Translations under genes and position numbers: made by a program
Shown: positions 7,746-18,470 of the stretch, piece by piece
Layout of the letters: each line of letters opens with the position of its first letter
How positions within the stretch are numbered: the stretch's first letter is position 1
NCBI GenBank assembly: GCA_041576815.1
Contig: JBFGKE010000003.1
Location: 62,001-126,000 of the forward strand
Reading direction: 5' to 3'
DNA length: 64,000 nt
DNA from: SG8-38 sp041576815
GTDB taxonomy: Bacteria > Myxococcota_A > Polyangia > Polyangiales > Houyiibacteriaceae
The notes under the pieces: model-generated
What the model was told of the DNA's origin: nothing
Databases searched by the model: none
Seen by the model: the letters and a program-made list of their open reading frames with translations, nothing else

Positions 7746-8711
7746 TCACCCCTCGGCGCCGATCAGATCGACGGGGTAGCCGACATCGTTTGCCGTCGCC
7801 GCGTCGTAGATCGCGCGAGCCAGCGCGACGTCTTGAATTGCGAGGCCGGTCGAGTCGAAAACGGTCGTTTCTTCGTCGGCTGGCTTGGGCAGCGCGCCGG
7901 CGACGACCTCGCCCAGAGTGCCTGCAATCTGGTCGACCGAGTATTCGCCTTTCGCGAGGGGAACGTTGATCTCTCCGCTCCCGGTCGCCTGATGGATGTC
8001 GTCGATGTAGACGCGGGCCATCCGCAGCGTCTCGGAGCCGAGCTCCTGCTTGCCAGGCGCGTCCGCACCCATGGCGTTGATGTGCGCTCCGGGCCGTATC
8101 CAACGCGCGTCGATGAATGGCGTCCGCGCTGGCGTCGCGGTGCAGACGATGTCCGCGCCTGCCGCCTGTTCGAGGCTCACGACTTTCCCCCCGGTCTTTG
8201 CTGCGAACCGCTCGGCGGTGTCCGCATTGCGATCGTGAGCCAGGCATTCGAAGCCGCTGAACACCACGGCGTGCGATGCGTGCAGCGTATACGCCTGAAC
8301 CCCGCATCCGATGAACGAAATCGTCCTGGGCATGCCTCCGGCGAGGTGCTTCGAGGCAACAGCGCCGGCGGCACCCGTCCTCAGCGCCGTGAGCAGCGTG
8401 CCGTCCATGATCGCGAGGGGGAACGCATTCGTGGCGTCGTTGAGAATGTAGACTCCCATCACGGTGGGTAGCCCATGCAGCTTTCGATTCCGCGCATGGA
8501 CGTTCACCCATTTCAACCCGGCCGACGCGCCAAGTCGGGCGGGCATGGCTCGGAAGTCGCCGTCGTGATCCTCGATCGGCAGGTAGACCTTGGGCGGCAT
8601 CGTCGCTTCGCCACGTCCGAATGCGACGAAAGCACGTTCGACCGCTTCGACCGCAAGCTCCGTGGCCGCAACCCGTTCCACGTCAGCCCGCGTTAAAACC
8701 AGCGTTTTCAT
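7746..8711 (-). CDS. Ornithine cyclodeaminase / mu-crystallin family enzyme
   Basis: This 321-residue NAD(P)-dependent enzyme belongs to the family containing ornithine cyclodeaminase, archaeal alanine dehydrogenase and related imine reductases. The N-terminal half holds the substrate-binding Arg/Lys segment (FRAMPARLGASAGLKWVNVH) and TALRTGAAGAVASKHLA. A Rossmann fold starts with FIGCGVQAYTLH, where the usual GxGxQA glycine pattern is slightly altered to GCGVQA. The C-terminal VFDSTGLAIQDVALA is a family hallmark. Substrate cannot be read from the sequence, but the agmatine/putrescine genes downstream make an ornithine or related amino-acid substrate plausible. It is divergent from the sdh operon. 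Confidence 0.85.
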   Translation of the reverse strand: MKTLVLTRADVERVAATELAVEAVERAFVAFGRGEATMPPKVYLPIEDHDGDFRAMPARLGASAGLKWVNVHARNRKLHGLPTVMGVYILNDATNAFPLAIMDGTLLTALRTGAAGAVASKHLAGGMPRTISFIGCGVQAYTLHASHAVVFSGFECLAHDRNADTAERFAAKTGGKVVSLEQAAGADIVCTATPARTPFIDARWIRPGAHINAMGADAPGKQELGSETLRMARVYIDDIHQATGSGEINVPLAKGEYSVDQIAGTLGEVVAGALPKPADEETTVFDSTGLAIQDVALARAIYDAATANDVGYPVDLIGAEG

Positions 8712-8734
8712 CAGCGAAGCCCTCCCGGAAACCC

Positions 8735-8762
8735 TTGTTCGCGTTGGCGCTTTCGGTATAGT
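8735..8762 (+). promoter_or_regulatory. Candidate promoter for the succinate dehydrogenase operon
   Basis: TTGTTC (8735-8740), a 16-base spacer and TATAGT (8757-8762) lie in the 62-base gap between two divergent genes. The -10 differs from consensus at one position. A start about seven bases past the -10 would leave only about five bases before the ATG at 8774, so the transcript would be almost leaderless. Confidence 0.35.
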
Positions 8763-8773
8763 CCGCCGAGCCG

Positions 8774-9604
8774 ATGCCGACTCGACAGCTCACAGTCCTC
8801 GGCGGTCATCCTACAGGACCGGCCGCTACCATTCGAAAAGATCGTTGGTGGGTTTCACCGTCGGTCACCCTGTTCGCCCTCACCGCCTTCTCGGTCTACG
8901 TCACGTGGGCCGCGTTTCAGGGCACGCACTACTATGCCAATCCATACCTGAGCCCGCTCTACTCCCCCGTCCTCTACACCGACATCTCCGCTGCCGGCGC
9001 TGCGCCGCTCTCGCACGCGTGGCTCGGTGCATGGCCGAGTTGGTGGCCGTCGTTCTTGCCTGCGTCGCCGGCGCTTCTGATCTTGTTCTTTCCGGGGGCC
9101 TTTCGTTTCACCTGCTACTACTACCGCAAGGCCTACTATCGTGCGTTCACGGGCTCGCCGCCGGCCTGTGGCGTCAATCCAGTGACGAGCCGGCCCTACC
9201 GCGGCGAGACGGCGTGGCTGATCTTCCAAAACCTTCACCGCTACGCGCTCTATTTCGCGGTGCTCTACATCTTCATTCTCTACTACGATGCGTTCGTTTC
9301 GCTCTTCCGTAACGGGGAGCTCGGCATCGGTGTAGGGACGGTCGTGCTCCTCTTGAACGCCACGTTTTTGGCGGGGTACACGTTCGGCTGTCACGCGTTT
9401 CGCCACCTGATCGGCGGCGGGTTCGACTGCATGTCCTGTGGCAAAGAGACGATTCGCTACGGCGCCTGGAAGAAAGTGAGCTGGCTCAACGCGCGCCATC
9501 CAAACTTTGCCTGGACCAGCCTCGTGTGGGTCGCGTTCACCGACGTGTACGTACGGTTGGTTTCGATGGGCGTAATCACCGACTTCAACACCTGGACGAA
9601 CTAG
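8774..9604 (+). CDS. Succinate dehydrogenase membrane-anchor subunit (Sdh1 type)
   Basis: The 276-residue protein is a polytopic membrane protein with about five to six hydrophobic segments (near residues 30-47, 95-115, 155-175, 190-215 and 245-265). It sits immediately before SdhA and SdhB and has the length of the single fused anchor of Mycobacterium Sdh1 (Rv0249c type) instead of separate SdhC and SdhD. Candidate heme- or quinone-contacting residues are His in NLHRYALYF and in GCHAFRHLIGGGFDCMSCGK. A Cys pair (CMSC) near residue 221 is notable. It passes electrons from succinate oxidation to quinone. The gap to sdhA is six bases. I infer subunit identity mainly from context and size. Confidence 0.75.
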   Translation: MPTRQLTVLGGHPTGPAATIRKDRWWVSPSVTLFALTAFSVYVTWAAFQGTHYYANPYLSPLYSPVLYTDISAAGAAPLSHAWLGAWPSWWPSFLPASPALLILFFPGAFRFTCYYYRKAYYRAFTGSPPACGVNPVTSRPYRGETAWLIFQNLHRYALYFAVLYIFILYYDAFVSLFRNGELGIGVGTVVLLLNATFLAGYTFGCHAFRHLIGGGFDCMSCGKETIRYGAWKKVSWLNARHPNFAWTSLVWVAFTDVYVRLVSMGVITDFNTWTN

Positions 9605-9610
9605 CGGCCG

Positions 9611-11437
9611 ATGAACGTCAGCGAGATTCAAACCTTCGAGCACGACGTCCTGGTCATCGGGGCGGGCGGCGCAGGGCTGCGGGCCGCCATCGAATGCAGC
9701 GCGCGTGGGCTCAACACGGGCGTCATCTCCAAGAGCCTGCTCGGCAAGGCTCACACCGTCATGGCCGAAGGCGGCATGGCCGCGTCGCTCGGCAACGTCG
9801 ACCGCCGCGACAACTGGAAGATTCACTTCCGCGACACGATGCGCGGCGGCAAGTTCTTGAATCAGTGGCGCATGGCCGAGCTCCACGCCAGGCAGGCGCC
9901 CGAGCGCGTTCGCGAGCTCGAGGAGTGGGGGGCGGTGTTCGACCGCACCCCGGACGGCTTGATCAGCCAGCGAAACTTCGGCGGTCATCGCTATCCGAGG
10001 CTCGCGCACGTGGGCGACCGAACCGGGCTCGAGCTGATTCGCACTCTGCAGGATCACGGTGTGCATCAAGGCATCCACTTCCACATGGAGTGCACGGCGC
10101 TTCGGCTCCTGCTCGATGGGGGCCGCATCGCAGGCGTGGCGGCGTACTGGCGCGAAACCGGTCGTTTCGTCCTGTTTCGCACGCGAGCCGTGATCATGGC
10201 GACCGGCGGCGGCGGCAAGGCCTGGCACGTGACCAGCAACTCCTGGGAGTACACCGGCGACGGCGCCGCGCTGGCCTACGAGGCGGGCGCCGAGCTGATG
10301 GATCTCGAGTTCACGCAGTTTCATCCGACCGGCATGGTGTGGCCGCCCTCGGTGCGCGGAACCCTGGTGACCGAAGGCGTTCGAGGCGACGGGGGCATTC
10401 TGCTCAACAACAAGGGCGAGCGCTTCATGTTCAACTACATTCCGAAACGCTTTGCCGCCGAGACCGCCGATACGATTCTCGAAGCCGACAAGTGGCCCGA
10501 AGACCCGAGCGCGCGGCGCCCGCCCGAGCTCTTGACCCGTGACGTGGTGGCACGCGCGATTCGCGCCGAGGTGCAAGCGGGCCGGGGCTCACCGCATGGC
10601 GGCGCGTTTCTCGACATCGCGTCGCGTAGGTCCGCCGACTACATCAAGCGGAAGCTTCCGTCGATGTATCATCAGTTCAAGGAGCTTGCCGAGGTCGACA
10701 TCACCGAGACCCCGATGGAGGTCGGCCCGACGCTTCACTATTTCATGGGCGGGATTCGCGTCGAGCCCGATACGCAGCAAACCAACGTGCCAGGGCTTTT
10801 CGCATGCGGCGAGTGTGCGGCTGGGCTCCACGGCGCGAACCGCCTCGGGGGCAACTCGCTCTCCGATCTGATCGTCTTCGGCCGGCTCGCTGGTATCGGC
10901 GTCGCGTCGTACCTGTCGGACCTGAGTGCGTCGCCGCGCGCCGACGACGAGCAGATCAAAGCGGCCTATCGAGAGGCCACCGACATCTTGAATCGGGAGT
11001 CGGGCGAGAACCCGTATTTGATGCACGAGGCGCTTCAAGAGGTGATGAGCAGCAACGTCGGCATCGTCCGAACGGGCCCGGAGCTCCAAACCGCGGTCGA
11101 GCAGCTAAAAGAGCTGAAGGTCCGCGCACGAAACATCAAGGCACCCGGGACGAGCCAGTACAACCCGGGTTGGCACGAGGCGCTTTCGGTGAGCTCGCTC
11201 CTAATCGTGGGGGAGGCAGTCGCACGCGCCGCGTACTTGCGAGAAGAGAGCCGAGGTGCGCATACGCGGCTCGACTTCGACGGCGAGCGGGAGGAGTGCG
11301 CGCGCTTCAACATCGTCATCAAGAAGGGACCGGGCGGCGCGATGCATTGCGAAAAGGTCGAGCGCCCCGATCCGCCGGCGGAGCTCGCCGCGATTGCATA
11401 CGCCACGCTCGAGGAGCTCGAGGGAGGCCAGGTCTGA
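9611..11437 (+). CDS. sdhA: Succinate dehydrogenase / fumarate reductase flavoprotein subunit
   Basis: This 608-residue subunit oxidises succinate to fumarate on covalently bound FAD at the inner membrane. The FAD Rossmann motif is VLVIGAGGAGLRAAIE near residue 14, and HTVMAEGGMAAS holds the His that carries FAD. The substrate site includes QFHPTGMVWP and the catalytic Arg region DVVARAIRAEV; the C-terminal FAD motif is GLFACGECAAGLHGANRLGGNSL. It follows the anchor gene by six bases, and its stop overlaps the sdhB start (TGATG), so the three subunits form one operon. The operon type resembles mycobacterial Sdh1. Confidence 0.93.
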   Translation: MNVSEIQTFEHDVLVIGAGGAGLRAAIECSARGLNTGVISKSLLGKAHTVMAEGGMAASLGNVDRRDNWKIHFRDTMRGGKFLNQWRMAELHARQAPERVRELEEWGAVFDRTPDGLISQRNFGGHRYPRLAHVGDRTGLELIRTLQDHGVHQGIHFHMECTALRLLLDGGRIAGVAAYWRETGRFVLFRTRAVIMATGGGGKAWHVTSNSWEYTGDGAALAYEAGAELMDLEFTQFHPTGMVWPPSVRGTLVTEGVRGDGGILLNNKGERFMFNYIPKRFAAETADTILEADKWPEDPSARRPPELLTRDVVARAIRAEVQAGRGSPHGGAFLDIASRRSADYIKRKLPSMYHQFKELAEVDITETPMEVGPTLHYFMGGIRVEPDTQQTNVPGLFACGECAAGLHGANRLGGNSLSDLIVFGRLAGIGVASYLSDLSASPRADDEQIKAAYREATDILNRESGENPYLMHEALQEVMSSNVGIVRTGPELQTAVEQLKELKVRARNIKAPGTSQYNPGWHEALSVSSLLIVGEAVARAAYLREESRGAHTRLDFDGEREECARFNIVIKKGPGGAMHCEKVERPDPPAELAAIAYATLEELEGGQV

Positions 11438-12216
11438 TGAGCACGCGAACGTTCAGGGTTTGGCGCGGAGATTCGAGCGGCGGCGACTTCACCGCGTACG
11501 AAACCGAGGTCGACGAGGGCATGGTGGTGTTGGACGTGCTGCACCGCATTCAGGCGCTTCAAGCCAACGATCTCGCGGTTCGCTGGAACTGCAAGGCCGG
11601 GAAGTGCGGCTCGTGCAGCGTGGAGATCAACGGGCGGCCGCGACTCGCCTGCATGACGCGCATGAACACGTTCGGCCCGGACGAGGTGATTACGGTGCAG
11701 CCGCTCAAAGCGTTTCCCGTCATCAAGGATTTGGCGTGCGACGTGTCGTGGAACTACGAGCAAAACAAGCGCATCGCCCCGTTCAAGCCCAAGCCGCGCG
11801 GGCGTGACGGCGAGCACCGGATGTACCAGCAGGACGTCGACCGCGTGCAGGAGTTCCGAAAGTGCATCGAGTGCTTCCTCTGCCAAGACGTGTGCCACGT
11901 CGTCCGCGATCGCGATCGCAAAGACGCTTTCGTCGGTCCGCGATTCATGATTCGGCTCGCGAGCCTCGAGATGCATCCGCTCGACGACGACGACCGCATA
12001 CCCGAAATCAAGAAGGAATACGGCTCGGGGATGTGCAACATCACGAGATGCTGCACCGAGACCTGCCCCGAGCACATCAACATCACCGACAACGGCATCA
12101 TCCCGCTCAAGGAGCGCGTGGTCGATCGGTACTACGACCCGCTTGCGGGCTTGGCGAGGCTGTTCGCGGGGCGTAGGATGCGGAAAAAGACACGTTCCGA
12201 GGAGCAGTCGACATGA
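11437..12216 (+). CDS. sdhB: Succinate dehydrogenase / fumarate reductase iron-sulfur subunit
   Basis: The 259-residue electron-transfer subunit carries three clusters. CKAGKCGSCSVEINGRPRLAC holds the [2Fe-2S] ligands in order Cys-x4-Cys-x2-Cys-x11-Cys. CIECFLCQDVC near residue 146 is a classical [4Fe-4S] set, and CNITRCCTETCPEHI near residue 200 supplies the ligands of the third cluster. The start is the ATG at 11437, which overlaps the sdhA stop by one base; the frame is open further upstream only inside sdhA. The C terminus is unusually basic (GRRMRKKTRS). It overlaps the next small gene by four bases. Confidence 0.93.
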   Translation: MSTRTFRVWRGDSSGGDFTAYETEVDEGMVVLDVLHRIQALQANDLAVRWNCKAGKCGSCSVEINGRPRLACMTRMNTFGPDEVITVQPLKAFPVIKDLACDVSWNYEQNKRIAPFKPKPRGRDGEHRMYQQDVDRVQEFRKCIECFLCQDVCHVVRDRDRKDAFVGPRFMIRLASLEMHPLDDDDRIPEIKKEYGSGMCNITRCCTETCPEHINITDNGIIPLKERVVDRYYDPLAGLARLFAGRRMRKKTRSEEQST

Positions 12217-12716
12217 CCGAACGCTTCGTTTTGAAACGCATCTCCTCTGATTCGATCGGTCGCGCCGTCGAGCGGGCCGAGCACTACCGCCTACTCAACG
12301 ATCCGGAGCAGGCTGAAAGCATCTGCCTCGACGTTCTCGCGGTCGATGCGACCAACGAAAAGGCACGAATCACGCTGATCCTGTCGCTCACGGATCAGTT
12401 CCCTGCCGGCGGCGGTTCGCATGCGGTTCGCCGTGCGCGAGAGCAGGTCGCGGAGCTTTCGAGCGGCTACCTGCGGTCATACTATGCGGGGCTCGTCGCG
12501 GAGAGGCAGGGCCGCGCGCATCTTCAGCGCGGGGGCATGGAGCGAATGTTCGCGTACGAAGGTCTGCACGATGCGATGCAGCACTACGAAGAGGCGGACA
12601 CCCTCAAGCCGCCGGGCGTCGACGACGCGATCTTGAGGTGGAACGCATGCGCGAGAACGATCGAGCGCGAAGGCCTGGAGCCCCGGCGTGAAGAGCCGCC
12701 GGTGATGCACGAGTAG
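12213..12716 (+). CDS. Small TPR-like protein cotranscribed with sdh
   Basis: I do not recognise a named family. The 167-residue, soluble, helical protein contains a TPR-like pair of helices near residues 17-55 (RAVERAEHYRLLNDPEQAE, then LDVLAVDATNEKARI) and another helical repeat near 115-150 (DAMQHYEEADTLKP). There is no signal peptide or membrane segment. The ATG overlaps the sdhB stop (ATGA), so it is translated with the dehydrogenase. A role as an assembly or scaffold factor for the complex is possible but is only inference from position. Confidence 0.6.
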   Translation: MTERFVLKRISSDSIGRAVERAEHYRLLNDPEQAESICLDVLAVDATNEKARITLILSLTDQFPAGGGSHAVRRAREQVAELSSGYLRSYYAGLVAERQGRAHLQRGGMERMFAYEGLHDAMQHYEEADTLKPPGVDDAILRWNACARTIEREGLEPRREEPPVMHE

Positions 12717-12726
12717 AAAGCCTGAG

Positions 12727-13143
12727 ATGTCACCGTCGGCACTGGCGCTCGTGGGATACGTCGCATGGACTCTGCTCCTCGCCATGTGGATCATCGCGCT
12801 ACGGACCGTCGTCACACTCAAGAAGGAGCGTCGTGCCAACGAGTTCAAGCCGAGCGGCGAGGACGTTTCCCCGTTTTCGGGCCGGCTCTGCCGCGCGCAC
12901 GCCAACTGCTACGAAAACCTTCCAATCTTCGCATCGCTCGTCCTTCTTGCCTTGGTGACGGGCAATGCGGCGGTCACCGACCCCCTCGCGCGATGGGTGT
13001 TGAGCGCGCGCGTGGCGCAGTCGCTGGTGCACCTGACCTCGACGAGCGAGATCGCGGTGACGATTCGGGTCGGATTCTTCCTCGCGCAGCTCGCAATCGA
13101 GGCCTATTGGGTGGTACAGCTCGGCCTGCTGGGCTTCGGCTGA
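12727..13143 (+). CDS. MAPEG family membrane protein
   Basis: This 138-residue protein has four predicted membrane helices (near residues 6-26, 67-83, 93-108 and 115-135). The segment RRANEFKPSGED then RLCRAHANCYENLPIFASLVLLA, with its RAHANxxEN core, is the signature of the MAPEG family. Members include membrane glutathione transferases and peroxidases; many bacterial ones have no known substrate. It lies ten bases after the TPR-like gene and converges on dnaE2 with a ten-base gap. No terminator hairpin fits in that gap. Confidence 0.85.
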   Translation: MSPSALALVGYVAWTLLLAMWIIALRTVVTLKKERRANEFKPSGEDVSPFSGRLCRAHANCYENLPIFASLVLLALVTGNAAVTDPLARWVLSARVAQSLVHLTSTSEIAVTIRVGFFLAQLAIEAYWVVQLGLLGFG

Positions 13144-13153
13144 ACGACGCTCG

Positions 13154-16216
<3,063 letters not shown>

Positions 16217-17698
16217 TCAATCGAGCACCCCGTGCAAGAACCATCGTTTTCGCGGCCGGTCGTAGAAGAGCCAAAGCAAATCGCCGTGGTCGGTTTCGGC
16301 GTAGTAGTAGTCGCGCTCGACTAGGCGCTTCCACCAGCCCCCGCTCACGCGATAGGGGCCGTACATGTGCTCGATCGCGTGGTCTTCGGCGAGCGAGGGC
16401 CCAGCCTCGGGCGCTTTGGGCTCGCGGGGAGGAAGGGGCTTCGGGCGAGCGTAGACGCGCCGGACCATGGAAGACACCGCGGGTGGCTCGCTTTGATCGA
16501 TGTCACGGGCATGTTGAATCGGCTCCCAGCGAAACGACGCTTCAGGCAGATGCGCCTCGCGAACGTGCGCTCTCGTCACCGAGCTCTCGCCGTACGCTGC
16601 GCGGATTCGAGCTAGCGCGCGGTGTGCAGCGCCCATGTCGCGGCGGGGCTGGTGGCCGGGCAACGAAGCCTGCTCGGCGGTGGCGCGCACGGTGTTGGCG
16701 AGCAGCCCCACCTCCTCGACGGCGCCGGCCAGGCTGATCTCACCGAGGCGAAGACGAATGAGCTCGAGCAGGAGCATCAGATCCAAAGTCGGCGTCGCTG
16801 GCTCGACCTGCTCCTGACGCACCGGAGCGCGTTCGAGATGAAGAGAAAGCTCGAGCGACTGAACCGCTTCGCCGCGCGCGCGCACCTGATGCAAGAGAGA
16901 GTGCAGTGCGCCCTTGATTGCAAAAAGCAGGCGGTTTTGATCGTCGTCGGGTGGTTCGATTTGAAACGAGATGCGCGCCGGCTCGTCGAACGCGTGGGGC
17001 TGGATGGGGAGCTGGAGACCGTCAGCGAAGAGGTCGTGAAGCGCGCTCGCCCGCGGACCAAAACGGCTGTGAAGCTCGCCGGCGGGCACGGCGAGAAAGT
17101 CGCCCAGCGTTTCGATCCCGAGCGCGCCGAGGCTTTCGCAGAGCTCGCCGGGCAAGTCGAACCCACGAAGCGAGGTTTCGTTCGATTTCGCGCGCTCCTC
17201 GTCGACGCTTTGAAGCACGGTGACCCCGCCGTGAGCCATGGCGACGGCGAGCGCCCTGTACCGATGAAAACCAACCGTGACCGCGTTTCGCCAGTGCCGT
17301 GCACGCAAGTATCGGTGGATCGAGGTCGCCCAGTTGCGATAGTCGCCGTAGAGGCGCCGGAGACCTTCGGGGTCGAGATGAAACGCACCCGGGTAGTCGA
17401 TTGCTTCGACACGCGGCGAAAACGTTTGAAGCGAGGCGACGAGCTCGCGGGTGACCTCCTCGGCTTGCTCGGACGACACGACGGCGGTGTGCAGGTTCGG
17501 GAGCAGATCGCGCGCGACGGATTGACGCATGCCGATGCGAAGGCGGCCTTTTCGAGCAAGCGTATTGAGTTGAGTGATACGCCCGTTTGGGCCTTCATCG
17601 TCGACGAGCGCAACAGGCGCGTCCTCCCAGTGCGGCTTTCGTCGCAGCAGAATTTGCAGCGGAAGCATCGGCAAGAGAACGCAGCTCACCCGCTTCAC
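16217..17698 (-). CDS. imuB: ImuB, inactive Y-family polymerase-like mutasome subunit
   Basis: ImuB bridges the sliding clamp, ImuA and DnaE2 during lesion bypass. The 493-residue protein has the Y-family fold but lacks its catalytic acids: the first metal site reads CVLLPMLPLQ instead of hDxD, and the SIDE-type motif reads VEAIDYPGAFHLDP. The little-finger region and a basic, Pro-rich C terminus follow (ARPKPLPPREPKAPEAG). Around residues 365-372 EQASLPGHQ occupies the place where other ImuB proteins carry the QLPLW clamp motif. I chose the GTG at 17698 because it overlaps the imuA stop (GTGA) and starts the conserved domain; the frame extends upstream only as a shadow of imuA. Confidence 0.88.
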   Translation of the reverse strand: MKRVSCVLLPMLPLQILLRRKPHWEDAPVALVDDEGPNGRITQLNTLARKGRLRIGMRQSVARDLLPNLHTAVVSSEQAEEVTRELVASLQTFSPRVEAIDYPGAFHLDPEGLRRLYGDYRNWATSIHRYLRARHWRNAVTVGFHRYRALAVAMAHGGVTVLQSVDEERAKSNETSLRGFDLPGELCESLGALGIETLGDFLAVPAGELHSRFGPRASALHDLFADGLQLPIQPHAFDEPARISFQIEPPDDDQNRLLFAIKGALHSLLHQVRARGEAVQSLELSLHLERAPVRQEQVEPATPTLDLMLLLELIRLRLGEISLAGAVEEVGLLANTVRATAEQASLPGHQPRRDMGAAHRALARIRAAYGESSVTRAHVREAHLPEASFRWEPIQHARDIDQSEPPAVSSMVRRVYARPKPLPPREPKAPEAGPSLAEDHAIEHMYGPYRVSGGWWKRLVERDYYYAETDHGDLLWLFYDRPRKRWFLHGVLD

Positions 17699-18330
17699 GA
17701 CGCGCCTCGCAGACCCGCGGGGGCGACCGGTGCTGTCGACGAAAGCGCGGTATCGATGCCGATTTTGTCTTTGAGAATGCGCGCATGCACCTCGAACCGA
17801 TCGTCGCGGAGCGCACCGCGGCAGGCTTCGACACGCAGGCCTACGAGAGGACCCGACGAGGGATCTTCGTAGGCGTTCGAGGTGAGCAGAAGGATGCGCC
17901 CGTCGTACTGGCGCAGCTGACCTTGAAGCCGACCTTGCCAGTTGACCGAGGACCCCCGCGGCAGTGCGTCGGTGAGGTCGATGATCGTGAGCCCGAATGC
18001 ACCCGAGCGTGCAAGCCACTCGGCGGCGCGCACCAGCGCAAACGGACCGGCGTGGTGCGGCACGTGAATCGCGATGAACGAGTCGAGGTCGACGCCCGCT
18101 GCATCGAGGTCGGGAGGAAAGAGCGCGCCGTCTTTGGGCTGCACCCAGGCAACCAGCTCGCCGCGTGCCTGCGCCTGGATCACGCACGACACCGCCGTCG
18201 TCGTCCGTGCGCATGCATGGGTCCCCGACACCTCGATCAGCCGAGCCCGCGGCAGCACCTCCGACAGCGGCAGCTCCTTGGTGCCGGCGCTCCGATGCAC
18301 CTCGAAATCGACGACAGTCCCAACAGACAT
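17695..18330 (-). CDS. imuA: ImuA, RecA-like mutasome accessory protein
   Basis: The 211-residue protein belongs to the ImuA (SulA/RecA-like) group that starts imuA-imuB-dnaE2 operons. It has a RecA-like core with a degenerate P loop, SGTHACARTTTAV, where the usual GK is AR, and a Walker-B-like strand GLTIIDLTDALP. The C-terminal part (LRVEACRGALRDDRFEVHARILKDK) resembles the family's conserved end. I took the ATG at 18330 as start because it lies 14 bases downstream of the LexA-type box; the frame is open to 18375, but starting there would put the operator inside the gene. It overlaps imuB by four bases. Confidence 0.8.
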   Translation of the reverse strand: MSVGTVVDFEVHRSAGTKELPLSEVLPRARLIEVSGTHACARTTTAVSCVIQAQARGELVAWVQPKDGALFPPDLDAAGVDLDSFIAIHVPHHAGPFALVRAAEWLARSGAFGLTIIDLTDALPRGSSVNWQGRLQGQLRQYDGRILLLTSNAYEDPSSGPLVGLRVEACRGALRDDRFEVHARILKDKIGIDTALSSTAPVAPAGLRGAS

Positions 18331-18344
18331 GGGACCATTCACTA

Positions 18345-18364
18345 TACTGAACAAATAAGCAGTA
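18345..18364 (-). promoter_or_regulatory. LexA-type SOS box upstream of imuA
   Basis: On the plus strand the site reads TACTGAACAAATAAGCAGTA, a palindrome of the form TACTG-N10-CAGTA. On the coding strand its second half is TGTTCAG, matching the conserved half of the Myxococcus xanthus LexA motif as I recall it. It lies 14 bases before the imuA ATG. Operons of this type are LexA-repressed and DNA-damage induced in many bacteria, so the position is what one expects. Confidence 0.75.
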
Positions 18365-18470
18365 GCAAGAGGCAACCACCGACGGGGCGGAAAAAATCTC
18401 GATACCGGGCTGCGCCCGCGCGGCCACCAACAAAGAGGCGCGGCGTTGCGATCTTTGGCGGGAGAGTCCT

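Noticed and set aside
8855..10576. A 573-codon open frame on the minus strand across sdhC-like and sdhA
   Set aside because: It is antisense to well-supported succinate dehydrogenase genes and contains no recognisable domain.
13144..13153. Terminator between the convergent MAPEG and dnaE2 genes
   Set aside because: Ten bases are too few for a hairpin, and none is visible.
17699..18433. N-terminal extension of ImuB
   Set aside because: The extension covers imuA in another frame; the GTGA overlap at 17698 and the start of the conserved domain mark the real start.
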